A stretch of 64,000 bases of DNA from Entoloma clypeatum (Eukaryota; Basidiomycota; Agaricomycetes; Agaricales; Entolomataceae): assembly GCA_963565915.1 (NCBI GenBank), contig OY751494.1:682001-746000 (forward strand), given 5' to 3'. Made by a program: the position numbers and the translations under genes. This document shows, piece after piece, positions 1 through 11,064 of this stretch (position 1 is the first letter of the stretch; every line of letters starts with the position of its first letter). The notes beneath the pieces are model-generated. The model had not been told where the DNA came from. It searched no databases and worked only from the letters and a program-made list of their open reading frames with translations.

Positions 1-1712
1 GCGGAGTCGGGGGTTTCGGAGGGCTCGTAGTAGTGCTCTGGTTGGTGTTGGTGTTGAGATGATGATTGGTGGGGTTGTGGTTGGGATGGTTGTGGTTGGG
101 GTTGAGGTTGTAGAGGTTGGGATTGAGGTTGAGGTTGCTGTTGCTGTGGTTGTTGTTGTGGTGGAGGAGGAGGGCGGTAGCTCTCCTGCGGTTGTACTTG
201 TGGTTGTGGCTGTTGATACTGCTGTACCTGTACCTGTTTTTGAGGAACCGAGCCAACGTTTTGCACCGCCCGGCGCTGGCTGTCGACAGACTGGGACAGG
301 GACGACGGCGGCGCCTGTGATGGCGAGTCGCGAGCTTCACGCTGTTCATTGTACTGCTGCTGCCCCTGCACACCCCTGCGCTGCTCGACATACTGTGGGG
401 ACGACGACGCCGCCGCCGCTGACGAGCCCATCGGCAACACGGCCGTATCGTTCTCAAACATCGACGGATCAAACGACCGGAGGCCCAACTGGTCCATCGA
501 GCTCGTCCTTGCCGGCTTTGCCCTCCCCGCACCGGAGTGGTACCCCTTGGGTGCCACTGGGGGGTAATACTTGCCGGGGGGAACATCAGGCAAATCCGCC
601 GTGGGCGAACGGGGGGTGTAGTCCCGATCGTCGTTGTCATCCATGTGGTCTCTCTCCTTTTCCCTCGCATCGATATACTGAGGCTCGCCATCGCCAGCAC
701 TGGAACCCAGGAGACGCGGGTCGTGGTCATCGTCGAGGTAGCTCTCGGGGTTGAGATCCGACGACGGCGCCGGGCTGGGCGCATGACGGGGGTGCTGGAT
801 GAGGTTTTCGTCATCGGTGCCCTCGTCGAGGTCAGCGCCGGGGTTGTTGTCCCGGTTCGAGACGGCGGACGAAGGCTCGTCCTCGGGCTCCTCCTGGACG
901 GGGAGGGAGCGGTCGGGGGTACGGGTGGTGTTGATGGCCTGCAGGGGGGGCGTCTGGGTCGCGAGGGACACGCCGCCGGAGGAGCGGCGGACGACGGGGG
1001 GCGTGTCGCGGGTGCTGGTGTACTGGATGCCGGCGTAGGGCTGCGGGGGGTGCTCGGTGTGCGGGGGGAGGTGGCTCTGGTAGAGCGGGGAGCCGCGGCG
1101 CTCGGGGGTGAGCGGGGGCTGGGAGAAGGAGGGCATGCTCGGGGAGACGGGCTGGCGGGTCTTGGGGCTCTCACGGGGCGGGGGCTGCTGCTGGAGGGGG
1201 AGCTGTGGGGGCGGGGGCTGGATTTGTACTGGGCGGCGCGGGGGCGCGGCGGAGGGGTCAGCGGGTTCTTTGGGGCTGGAACGCTCGATTGCGCGGATGC
1301 GCTCGACGTGGGGGTCTTTAGGCGAAGAGGTAGTTGACTGGGGCTGGATGTAGGGCGCTGGTGCACCTGCACCGGCTTGCATTTGCAGGACTTGGGCCTG
1401 CTGCTTGTCGGCGCGGGCGATGTCCTCGAGAAGCTCGTCGGTCATCTGCCACGAGTCCGGGTCCATGTTTTGGTAGCGGCTAAGGAACTGGGGCGGGTTC
1501 CGGTTGATGGGCCGTGGGTAGTGCGGGTTGGGGGGGAGCTGCGGGGCGAGAGGAGGAGATTCAGGGACAGGATCGAGGGGAGGATGGGGGGGAGTGGGGA
1601 GGAGACGCTGAACGTGCATGCCTGGGGGAGGGTTGATGATGGTGAGAGGAGGACTGGGCTGCTGAGGATTAGAGGCCGCAAAGATCTGCATAGCTGAGGG
1701 GACGGAGGGCAT
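1..1712 (-). CDS. Pro/Gln-rich disordered protein, C-terminal part outside the window
   Basis: The minus frame is open without a stop from ATG at 1712 to the window edge, about 570 codons. A second in-frame ATG lies at 1691; I chose 1712 as the longer start, but either is possible. Residues 1-80 are Pro-rich. A short helical segment follows at about 78-107 (motif SWQMTDELLEDIARADKQQ). Long Pro/Ser/Gln-rich, acidic and probably unstructured stretches come next. A more conserved-looking block with YYPPVAPKGYHSGAG and SFDPSMFEND sits at about 384-428, and the tail is strongly Gln/Pro-rich (about 487-550). No enzymatic or DNA-binding domain is recognisable. The composition fits a scaffold, cortical or transcription-associated protein, but that is a guess from composition alone. 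It is transcribed divergently from the 2024-4431 gene. Plus-strand Gly/Val/Arg-rich frames over the same bases are antisense shadows. Confidence 0.75.
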   Translation of the reverse strand, partial: MPSVPSAMQIFAASNPQQPSPPLTIINPPPGMHVQRLLPTPPHPPLDPVPESPPLAPQLPPNPHYPRPINRNPPQFLSRYQNMDPDSWQMTDELLEDIARADKQQAQVLQMQAGAGAPAPYIQPQSTTSSPKDPHVERIRAIERSSPKEPADPSAAPPRRPVQIQPPPPQLPLQQQPPPRESPKTRQPVSPSMPSFSQPPLTPERRGSPLYQSHLPPHTEHPPQPYAGIQYTSTRDTPPVVRRSSGGVSLATQTPPLQAINTTRTPDRSLPVQEEPEDEPSSAVSNRDNNPGADLDEGTDDENLIQHPRHAPSPAPSSDLNPESYLDDDHDPRLLGSSAGDGEPQYIDAREKERDHMDDNDDRDYTPRSPTADLPDVPPGKYYPPVAPKGYHSGAGRAKPARTSSMDQLGLRSFDPSMFENDTAVLPMGSSAAAASSSPQYVEQRRGVQGQQQYNEQREARDSPSQAPPSSLSQSVDSQRRAVQNVGSVPQKQVQVQQYQQPQPQVQPQESYRPPPPPQQQPQQQQPQPQSQPLQPQPQPQPSQPQPHQSSSQHQHQPEHYYEPSETPDS

Positions 1713-2023
1713 GGAATGTGCCTTGAGAGTGCGGGGTATGGCGGGTGATTTTGAGTTTTCACGCAGATTGTGAATGGAGACAGCTGTTAGGAGTGAGCCA
1801 GATGGCGGGAGGATGCCCGATGGGACTGACGGACCTTGCGGGTGGATCGGGGGTCTACGCGCACGCTGGGGGGAGTGGCTGGACATCTTGGATGAGGAAG
1901 AAAAGAAGAGAAAGGGTTATACTCGAAAGCGGTGCGTTTTCAACGAGGTCAGCCTCGAGGCGTCTGTCGGCCACATGTTAGATGGAGACTGCAATTACAT
2001 AAGGTTCTCATTCTACTACTTCG
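1713..2023. promoter_or_regulatory. Shared intergenic region between two divergent genes
   Basis: About 311 bp separate the two divergent start codons, so both promoters and 5' UTRs should lie here. I see no clear TATA box; short CT-rich stretches precede both starts. The minus frame stays open for some distance upstream of 1712, so an upstream exon or start cannot be excluded. This is inferred from gene arrangement only. Confidence 0.4.
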
Positions 2024-4431
2024 ATGAGTACCACCCAGTCAGTCCCCCGCTGTGTACACACACACCCCACTCACACCCCTCAGGTTCATCTCCATCTACA
2101 ACTCTCTCCCCGCAGAAGCTCAGCGCACTCTCCTCGAACGTCATCTCGTCCCCCTCCTCGCCTCCGTCTCCCAACAAAAAGCCAATGACGGTATGCCACA
2201 CCACTCCGCCATCCCCTCATATTAACACTCCCCATCAGTCCTCTCTGTCGCAAAAAAGCTCAAAACACGCGTCACAAACATCCCCATCCTCGACCTAAAG
2301 GGCAAAAAAAAGGAAATAGACACTCTCCTCGACGCTCTCAACAGAGATGCAAAGATCTCCATCATGCGCGAACGTTCCAATCGCGAGGAACTCATGTCCG
2401 AGGTCATCGACAGCCTCGTCTCCTGGCTCAGCGACATATGGTCCGTCGTATACGAGTACCACGAAAACTACCTTCTCGCACACGGATGCCTCCTCCTCTG
2501 CGTCGATGTCCTCCAGAACCTCAGTGACATGCCAGGCGTATCCGGGCAAGTCCTTTTCTCTTTTCCTTATCTCCCCCTCGTTCTCTGATCTTGTTTGACA
2601 GTTGCAAATGCTCAATGTCCAATCTCTCCATCAGGGTCGCCATCCGGAAGCAAAACGGAAAACTCGTAAAGTCCTTTGATCTCCAAGGCCCCCACAGCAT
2701 CGACGAACCCCTTCTCTGGATCTGGCGCGATCTCTTCGTCTCCGCTCTCGCTCATGGCAGCCAATCCGTCAAAGATAAGCTCCCGGACTTGCTCGAAGAC
2801 ATCGGCATCTCCATCGGCTGGACGGCACTCGAACGTCTCTTCTACGGCGGAAAACGAGGTTCGTCTTCTCTCATCCTCCATCTCACCACCTCACCTCACC
2901 CACCCTCCAGAAGACGAGGATGACGAGGACGAGGACGAGGACGATGAGTCAGACTGTTTCTCTTCCATCATCGATGACGACAACGACTCCTCCTACACCG
3001 ACGCCTCCTCCCCCTCCTCCTCCTCCTCCTCCTCCCACTGCCCCTGCCCCTCCCACGCCCCCCACTGGCCCGACGCCCTCGCCCTCGCCCGCCCAGTTCT
3101 CCTCACCCTCATCGAATCCGCCCTCCACACCGCATTCGCCCTCCAGCCCTCCCTCCCCCTCTACAACACCATCCTCTCACTCACCCCCACCGTCGCCACA
3201 ACAAACCAGCGCCTCCTCCGCACCCTCGCCTCCATCGCCCCCAACACCCCCGACACCCTCGTCGCCGCCCTCCACATCTACTCCTCCGAAGCCGACGCCC
3301 CCGCCATCGCCGCCCTCCTCGCCACGCACTCCCACCTCCTCCGCCCACGCGACGCCGAGTCCCTCCAATGCGCCGTTGCCGTCCTCGCCTCCTCCCCCTT
3401 CTCCCCCGCCGCAGCAGCCTACACCCTCCGCGGCCTCCAGATCCTCGAACGCGAGCTCACCACCGCCATCCACGCCATCGCCACCGCCCTCCACGCCACC
3501 TTCCCCCTCCTCACCGTGCCCCCACACCGCACCGAGCTCCTCGCCCTCCTCGCCCTCCCCGCAGCCACTCCTCCCCGCGCAGACCGCCTCTCCCGCTGGT
3601 CCGCCACCGTCCTCACCTCCCCCTCCGGCCCCATGCACCCCATGGCCTTTGCAGCCATGATGATGGGCATCCCGCTCATGGCCGCTGCCGCTGCCGCCGC
3701 TGCTACTACGGACCCGATGGATGGCGGCGCGGCCGGCGTCGAGGCGGAGGCTGGCGCGTTCCTTGATATGTATGGTTCTGACCCGGATCTGGAGGACCTC
3801 AGGGAGGAGTTCCGGCCGAGGCTGAAGGAGCGGTTCGAAGGCTGGGTGAGGGTCGTTAATGGGTTTAGCGGTGGGAAGGGTGGTGGGGCGGGGGCGGGGG
3901 CGGGGGCTGCGGTCGCGGGGAGGGCGTATGAGGTGGCGGTGGGGAGGATGCCGTTTTTGAAGGGGCCGGATGTGGTTGAGGTTATGCTTGTAAAGTAAGC
4001 GGGAGGGTTTTTTTCTTTTTCTTTTTCCTTCGTCCCTTTTCTTTTTTGTCCCCCCCCTTCCTTGCTTTTCTGTGGGTGTGTTGATTGAGAGACGGTTTAT
4101 GAAAAAACACAGGCTCAGAGATCGACCGAGCAAGAACCATGTTTTGGTCGCGATTGAGGCGCTTTGGGGGTTCTGCAAGAAGACGACCAAGAGGCTCGAG
4201 AAGCAGCGGAGGGCGGTGGAGAAGGAGGCGGCTGCTGCTCGTCGGAGTGGTGGTAATGGTGGTGGTGCGCCGTCGACCGCACGGGGCCCCATCCCGTCCC
4301 TGCCTTTTCCGTTTACGTTCACCGCCAGTCCGCCGTCCGGCAGTGGTCGCAGCGATGGTGGTGCTGGTGGTGGTGGTGGTGGGGAAATCGCGACGCCGGG
4401 ATTCTTCGGTGTGATGGATGACGTTGATTGA
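2024..4431 (+). CDS. Conserved-looking hypothetical protein, six exons, 695 aa
   Basis: Proposed exons are 2024-2037, 2084-2190, 2239-2545, 2602-2858, 2911-3994 and 4113-4431. Phases agree at every junction and give 696 codons including the stop. The start MSTTQ is the only nearby ATG that joins exon 2 in frame. Intron 3 begins GCAAGT, a GC-AG intron; the other 5' sites are GT. The protein has a helical N-terminal half (about 1-225, including LWIWRDLFVSALAHG and the block just before the acidic tract), a Glu/Asp tract plus Ser run (about 230-275), an Ala/Leu-rich helical region that could form a HEAT/ARM-like solenoid, Gly-rich linkers, and a basic C-terminal helix (FCKKTTKRLEKQRRAVEKE). I do not recognise the family. 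High GC and C-ending codons support a real host gene. The last intron (118 bp) is longer than the others and is the least certain. If it is retained, the protein stops at 3998. Confidence 0.72.
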
Positions 4432-5151
4432 CCGTACTGACTGTGATGCTTCCGACCAAGTACTTAATACTGGCTTTGCTGTGTTTTCGTTGTGCTCTCT
4501 CTCTCTTTTTTTCCCCCTTTCTTAATGATGCACAGTGCATCCTTTTCTCCCCCCCCCTTCTCGTTGGCACATATACAATTTCAAGTGTATAATATATAGA
4601 GTATACCGTTGAGTTTTCTGACCAAGTCTTCTTAATGTAATGCATAATGTGGGGTTGTGAAGAGAAGAGCTTACAGCCTGTAACACATACTCTTGTGGTG
4701 CTGTTGTTACTGCGTGTATAACCGAAAGAGTGAATCATGTATTCGGACACAGACTAATACATGTAATGAAGGATGAGTTGCATGAGTTGGGAGAGGCCCC
4801 GCCAGGGACTCCGACTAGCCATGGATCTGTGAGTTGGGATGAGGTCAGCAGCTCCCTCAAGAAGGTAGGACATCAGCATTTCCACTAAAAGCTATTGATC
4901 TATTTGGAGCTATTTTGCTCATCACTAGATAACAAGTCCAACTAGCCCGAAGACTTGATTAGTTATTCATTCATTATAAAAGTGCTAGAATACATTACAG
5001 ATGATGTACATAATGATTACAAAAGTAAGCCCAATACCATTGAGAACAAGAAAAAACCATAGTCTTTGGTCTCTTGGCGACATGTTGGCATCATCTCGAC
5101 ACTGCCCTAGTGATCGATCTGACCTAGATTATTGAACTTGTGATTATTGAA

Positions 5152-5191
5152 CTATTTCGGGCTAGTAGGCACTAGTACTAGCCCGAAATAG
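5152..5191. repeat. Perfect 15-bp inverted repeat with 10-bp loop
   Basis: The arms ctatttcgggctagt (5152-5166) and its exact reverse complement (5177-5191) flank a 10-base loop. A partial copy of the arm (ctagcccgaag) occurs near 4943. It may be the terminus or a fragment of a small inverted-repeat element. Confidence 0.6.
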
Positions 5192-5507
5192 CCCCACTAG
5201 CCAAATCTGTAGGAATCGCGATGGAGTGTAATGATGCATGCTGTGCAGCTTGTCCCCAGATGGTTAGTCAATATGCTCCAGTTCAAGTTGCCCTTCGTCA
5301 GATGGGTGGCATGGTACATTGGATGAATTCGTTGGTCAACGTGGAATTCATCAGGAAAAACACAAAATGTAAATATAACTGTATTGCACTGAATTATCCG
5401 AACTTTGGTATAATATGACAATTATGTCAAACCGGCCAATTTAACTCTTGGGTTCGGATAATCTAGACATACTTGCATAATATAGTATCTATTTCATAAG
5501 ATATAGG

Positions 5508-5822
5508 ATGTTTCTAGCCCGTGAAAGTGTCAATAAAGTGCTCCAAAGCTCAATATTAACACACTTTAGGAGAGGATTCCAACGACATTTTCAGCTGACC
5601 ATGCACATTCAAGAAGGCAAACGACTTCAATTGACACGTCTATGTAACACACAGATCTATGTAATTAACGAAGCTAGATGGGCATGGCATGAACTTGCGT
5701 CCCTCAGCGAGCTCGTCAAGCGCAGGACATCTGTCCCCAGACAAATTGAATACATTGTGAAGTGTGTGAAGGATAGCAGGGTGATGGAAGAGCTTTGCAG
5801 GATGTATGGAGCCATCCTATGA
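5508..5822 (+). CDS. Unassigned small frame, 104 codons
   Basis: An ATG-to-stop frame in AT-rich intergenic DNA. The predicted product is basic and helical with no recognised motif (for example LSELVKRRTSVPRQIEYIV). No neighbouring gene supports it, and it may be chance or a relic exon. Confidence 0.2.
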   Translation: MFLARESVNKVLQSSILTHFRRGFQRHFQLTMHIQEGKRLQLTRLCNTQIYVINEARWAWHELASLSELVKRRTSVPRQIEYIVKCVKDSRVMEELCRMYGAIL

Positions 5823-6479
5823 TAAATCGAGTAAGATACATCATATCTGGGTGAAGTGGGGATACTTACCTCACGCCGAACATAAATACATGCTACTAAC
5901 GGGCTAGTTTGAATCACGCACTATAAAGAGAATGATCAAATCAGAAGGGAGGCAAATACATATTTGCTTATGGTAAGGCATTGAATCGGTTGGTCTGTGT
6001 ACTGAAGAGCGCGCTGGTTGACTCAGGTGTGCCACAGGTGTGGACAGGGAGCCTTGTGCCACTCCTCTTCATTGACGATGTGCGTTCTAGTTGTTCATGG
6101 ATTAGTAATGTTGAAGCATGAATGGCGAGAAAGAAAACAGACTTTAACAAGGGGACACCTGTGTCACGATTGAGGATGTGGAGGTCCCTAGAGTTTTTGT
6201 GTGTAATGTCGTGGAACCTGAAGAGTATGCAATCACATGCATTGGAAATTTGGGGAGCAGCTCAATGGCGACAGCAGGACCTCTGGTCTACGACCCCAGA
6301 CATGTGAGCACTGAGGACAGGTTCATGGCTAGGTTCTATCACTGTAAGGTAGGTTGGAGGGGTGCAGGGATGGATTGTTTTCAAAACTTACTGGATAGCA
6401 AATGGTAGGGGCACGGAGGGAAAGGTATGGGCAAGAAGGAGGGAGAAGATGGTGGTTGGGAACGAAAATTGATCACAGC

Positions 6480-6886
6480 TGTTATGCTTAACAAACCGTT
6501 CCAAGGTTCGGGCAGAGTATGCAGGAAGTGGAAAGGCGAAGAGCAAAGTGATTGCTAAATCTAAGGAATCTAACTACAGTATGCTACAAAGGGTTTATAT
6601 AGGTACTGACTATAGGTGGTAGCGGATGAGTCAGTACTGTGGAAGGCAGTGCACATGAATAAGGTGACTGTGGAAGGCTATGTACAATGAGTAAGCTGAC
6701 TGCGGAAAGTGAGTCAGCGTGGGAGCAAAGTATACTAAAGGGGATGATGAAGTAAGGTAGTGAGTCAGACTGGGAATTGAAGGTTGCGAAAGTAGACATT
6801 AGACATAGTAAGTTCGTAAGAGGGCGCCGTGTTCAGATGATAGATAAAAGATATGACATGGTTCTCATACCATAGAGTCTGTAACA
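6480..6886 (-). repeat. 3' LTR of outer family-A element
   Basis: This 407-bp LTR has TGTTA/TAACA ends and contains the family-A TATA (tttatata on the plus strand). About 5 bp longer than other A LTRs because of small differences around 6583-6600. It is the older LTR type, with more substitutions than the 34.9-41.3 kb pair. Confidence 0.9.
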
Positions 6887-6920
6887 TGTTCCCCTCCTCA
6901 AGCTCTGTGTCCTCACAGAG

Positions 6921-7292
6921 TCACTGTCCCCATCCCTCATTGTTGTTGGGGTCAGACCAGTTTGGACTCTTCTTGAGGCTCCAATCATATATTAGCTCCT
7001 TGTTGATGGCAATGGCGAGCTCGAGGCCTTTGATAGCCAGCTGAATGCGTTGATTTTCAATGACGAGGGTGCTGGTGTAATTTCCAAGAATTTGTTTCTC
7101 CTCGGGACTTGGGGCAATGGGGAGGTTGGACAGCGAGTGAAGCCAGATATGCATCTGGCGATGAAGGAGATCGGCGAGGGAAGTTTCAAGGGCATGGATT
7201 TGGTCTCTCATGGAGAGTGCTTCGTTCATGAGGGCGGCGATGGTGGGGTTGATATCGGTGGTGGAGGTGGAGGTAACGGTGGTGTTGGACAT
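6921..7292 (-). CDS. Family-A accessory reading frame between pol and 3' LTR (123 aa)
   Basis: ATG at 7292 starts MSNTTVTSTSTTDINP and the stop is at 6921, just inside the 3' LTR. The Thr/Ser-rich N-terminus is followed by an amphipathic, probably coiled-coil helix (MNEALSMRDQIHALETSLAD) and a second helical segment ending in WSLKKSPNWSDP. No zinc finger, protease or membrane anchor is seen, although the frame is also open upstream of this ATG through a hydrophobic stretch. The position is where env-like or accessory genes sit in some gypsy elements. An identical copy is at 23289-23660, and a diverged, frameshifted copy at 35349-35719 retains most residues, suggesting past selection. Function unknown. 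Confidence 0.55.
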   Translation of the reverse strand: MSNTTVTSTSTTDINPTIAALMNEALSMRDQIHALETSLADLLHRQMHIWLHSLSNLPIAPSPEEKQILGNYTSTLVIENQRIQLAIKGLELAIAINKELIYDWSLKKSPNWSDPNNNEGWGQ

Positions 7293-7427
7293 GGCAGTGA
7301 GGATGGTTGAGAGATAGAAGAAAAGGGGGAGGCTATATTGGGCAGGGAAAAGGACTAGAGTGGGGAACTCGGTGTGTGGTTGACTGATGAGGTCGATACT
7401 TGTCATGGATTCCGAGGCTGTCTTTTA

Positions 7428-10400
7428 TCATGGGCGGGACGGATTCTGCCGATGGAAATCACGGATCAAATCTTGAGCGTTCTGAACATTAGCTCGAGGT
7501 TCCCATGTGTTCTCTTCTGGACCATATCCTTCCCACTGGACGAGGTACTGGATCTTTCCGCGGAACTTTTGAGAGTCTAGGATCGTAGACACATGGTACT
7601 CTTCTCGTCCTTCGACGATGATCGGATCAGGGGCTGGTTTCTTTTTCTGGATGGCGTACTTCGGAGTTTCATATGGTGACAACAGGGTCTCGTTAAACAC
7701 AGGGTGAATCATCTTCCAAGTTTTTGGAAGATCAAGAAGGTACGCGCTAGCTCCTTTCTTCTCTAGGACTTTGAATGGTCCATGTCGAAGTGCGTCAAGT
7801 TTCTTTGAGGGGCGATCGGTCCTGATGTTAGTCCCTTCCAGCCACACCTTGTCTCCGATGCGGTAGTTCCGAGACGGACTTCTCCATGTGTCAACTGTCT
7901 TCTTCATCTGATCCTGTGCTTGTTTCAGCGCGGCATTGGCTTCTTCTCGTGCCTGTTTGAGTTTTTTCAAGAAGTCGTTGGCAGCCGGATTGGTATCTTC
8001 TAACACGAGTTCTCCCTTCCAAGGATGTAAACCGTAGTTGAGGTAGAATGGGGTGTGCTTCATCACCTGATGTTCTTTGTCATTGTACTGGAACTCTGTG
8101 ATTGCGATCCACTCAGCCCAATCATCCTGTAGATGGTTGACAAAGTTCCATAAGAACACCTCTGTTTCCTGATGCGATCGCTCGGCCTGTCCATCGGTTT
8201 GTGGGTGGTATGCAGTGGACAGATTCCTAGCATGCGGCAGAGTATCTCCATGAACTTTGCGGCAAACTGCGGTTCCCTATCGCTGATGATCTTCTTGGGG
8301 ATCCCATGAAGCTTCCATATCTGATCCCGATAGATCTTGGCTAATCCTTCAGCTGATAATTCCACGGTTGTCGGAATGAGGTGAAGCATCTTCGAATGTC
8401 TATCCATGATGACCAGAATTGCATTTTTTCCATCGGATTCTGGTATCGGTCCCACAACGTCGATCCCTATGTCTTCCCATGGGTGACTTGGTGCTGCATG
8501 GGGATGTAGCAGAGCATGTCGCTTCTGTCAGTTGATCTTGTTGCATTGACAAGTGTCACAACTTTTCACATACTTCTTCACATCATGCAGGATGGTAGGC
8601 CACCAGTAGGTGCGAGTGAGGAATTCATGTGTCCGGTACTGTCCTGGATGTCCAGCCACTGGTGCATCGTGTGACTCGAACATCAATTCTTGTCGTAATT
8701 GTGGATCTGGCGGGACATAGACTCGTTCTCCTGCATAGGTGATCCCATTCTCCTGTTGATACCAATGAGGATTCTTTTTTAGGCCCTGCGCTACTTCTGT
8801 CTCCATGCGGTTCAAAGCCTTGATGCGTGCGATCCATGGGTTTTCGATCGTTGTGATGTTTCCAATTTTGATGGAATCAGATGTCTCACCCCCTTCAAAG
8901 AATTGTTCCTCCGTGAACATCTCCATTTGTACCACATCTTCTGATTCCAACCGTTTCAAGAATAGTCCCTCCTTGAGCATTTGGTCACTGTCCTGTGGTT
9001 CGAGTTCCGCTTCATACCAGGGTAAGCGTGACAGGATGTCCGCTTTTGCATTGGTCTTGCCGGGCACATGCCGTAATTCAAAGTCATAGTCCTGTAACTT
9101 CATTTTCCAGCGTCGCTGTCGTTGATTCAGGTCCTGAAGACGACGGAAATATTCCAGGTTCTTGTGATCAGTCAAGATTTCAAAACGTTCCCTGGCTTCG
9201 AGCAGATAGTGTCTCCAATCTTTTAATGCTTCCACAACTGCCAGGAGTTTCTTGTTGTATATCTTGTAATTCTGTTTGGCCACAGACATGGTCTGCGACA
9301 AGAATGTGATGGGATGCCATTTGTCATCTTGCTTCTGAGAGAGTACCACTCCAATGGCATAGCCCGATGCATCGGTTTCAACCCTGAACTGTCCATCTGG
9401 TTTTGGTAATGCCAAGACAGGTGCCAATGTAATTGCCCGTATGAGACCTTTAAAAGCTTGCTGCTCTGTTGGTCCCCAAGTAAATGCCGTACCGCCTGTG
9501 AGCACGGTGAGAGGTTTTGCGATGTTTGAGTACCCTTCAATAAAACATTGATAGAAGTTAGCAAATCCAAGGAACTTCTGAACTTCCTTTTTTGACGTGG
9601 GTGCTCGCCAGTTTCGAATTGTATCCACCTTCTCAGTTTCCATCTCAACACGTCCCTCACCAACCACATATCCCAATATAGGACATTTCGTTACTTCCCA
9701 TAAACACTTCTTCTCCTTTAGGAACAAACCATTGTCCGATAGGATCTGTAGGATTTCTCTGGTGTTTCGCGCGAGTTCTTCCTTGGTTTTACCGATAACC
9801 ATGATGTCATCCATGTAGATCACACAGATACGTCGGCGGATCTGGTCCTGGAATAGACTAGCCATCATTCGAGAGAACGTTCCCGGGGAGTTGCAAAGAC
9901 CGAAAAACATGACCAATGGTTCGAACAATCCTCGACTGGTGAGGAAGGCAGCTTTCCATTCATCGCCCTCCTTAATCCGGACGTTGTTATAGCCCCACAT
10001 GATGTCCATTTTATTGAAGTAGACCGCATCTTTCAGTACGTCCAGGAGATTGGATATTCGTGGGAGTGGGAACTTGTCTTTGACCGTGAATTTATTGACC
10101 ATGCGGTAATCTTGTACCAATCGTTTGGAGCCATCCTTCTTGTTGATGAAGAAGCAAGGGGAGGCATAAGGGGATTTGGACGGGCGGATCTTTCCTGTTG
10201 CTAGACCCTCGTCAATGAATGCGTCCAATTTCTCTTGTTCCTTTTGCGTCATAGGATATGTATTTCCCCCTAGTTCCTTTGGTGCGTCCGGTGTAAGTTC
10301 GATACCATGGTCCCATTCCCTCTCCTTTGGGATCTTATCAAAGTTTTCTTTCTTGAAAAGATGAGCAAATCGTTCAACATATGAGGGTCGTTTGGTTGTG

Positions 10401-11014
10401 GGAGGTGGTGTGGGAGTGACAGCTTCCAAAATAGGGTCTCCAGGCTTCCATTTCTGATCCGACTTTTTGGGTGCATCTTTGTCGCGCACCTCAACCATGC
10501 GAACCCGGTGTTTGCGACCATTAAGGTTAATCCTGAAATCCGAGTGTTTGGTTTGACATGTTGTTGGGCACCGGTTAAATGTTACTGCGCCGGTTGTCCA
10601 ATTGATTGTGGGGTTGTGGTGTACCAACCAGTCATGTCCCAAGAGCATGTCCGTTCTCCCAATGTCCAGTACCATTGCTTCCATGGTTTCCTGATGTGCT
10701 CCCAAATCCAGTTTGACTTCAGCAAGTTGGCTCGCTTTCTGTTGTCGATTTGGTGATCCATCCGCATTTAGAATTGCTATGGGTGGTATTCCTCGCGTGG
10801 GGAGGTTCTGTTTGCATACTATTCTGGGATGGATGCATGTGCGTTCACATCTGCTATCAACCTCAGGTTGGATGACCTTTGGTCCTCGTCGTGTTTTGAG
10901 CTGAGCTAACAGCCTGATCTCTCATCTTTTCGGAGGTTTATCTCCCTTCACAATCTTAGTTGATGCAGCAGCTCGCTTGGCAGGGATGACATAGGTTCTA
11001 TTGTCTGCAGTCAT
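7428..11014 (-). pseudogene. Family-A pol (protease, RT, RNase H, integrase, chromodomain), broken
   Basis: From ATG at 11014 (MTADNRTYVIPAKR) the frame meets TGA at 10924-10922. It then encodes an aspartic-protease domain whose active site reads DSR instead of DSG, RT with YMDD (about 9806-9817), RNase H (VETDASGYAIG), an H2C2-type integrase zinc region (HPGQYRTHEF...CDTC), an integrase core (DVVGPIPES, ISDREPQF, then AYHPQTDGQAE in a shifted frame) and a C-terminal chromodomain (YLVQWEGYGPEENTWEP). The second TGA is at 8530-8528, after CNKIN. A one-base frameshift lies near 8231. This order and the terminal chromodomain place it in the chromovirus branch of Metaviridae. In copy 3 (34.9-41.3 kb) a Gln codon replaces the integrase stop. 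Confidence 0.9.
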
Positions 11015-11064
11015 ACAAGGCAAGCAAGTCCGTTTAATAGATAAGGGTCGCAACTTAGCGTCGT

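Larger units (their letters stand above)
4432..6474. other. Intergenic region with no recognised gene
   Basis: After the 3' end of the upstream gene the sequence becomes AT-richer. It holds a 15-bp inverted repeat (5152-5191), an unassigned 104-codon frame (5508-5822, +) and a shorter open stretch ending at 6408 that encodes VEVPRVFVCNVVEPEEYAI without an obvious start. No domain is recognisable in either. It may be decayed repeat DNA. The outer gypsy insertion begins at 6480, after target duplication acagc (6475-6479). Confidence 0.4.

Noticed and set aside
59..1697. Plus-strand Gly/Val/Arg-rich frames over the first 1.7 kb
   Set aside because: They are antisense shadows of the continuous minus-strand frame, with low-complexity composition caused by Pro/Gln codons read backwards.
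3177..4322. Long minus-strand frame rich in Gly/Glu/Arg
   Set aside because: It is opposite the GC-rich coding exons of the six-exon gene. It runs through intron and exon alike and has no recognisable domain.
5221..5418. Frame ending FIRKNTKCKYN as a second tyrosine recombinase C-terminus
   Set aside because: Its short similarity to RKNPKCQFG at the end of the DIRS recombinase is not supported by the preceding sequence, which lacks HxxR and Tyr motifs.
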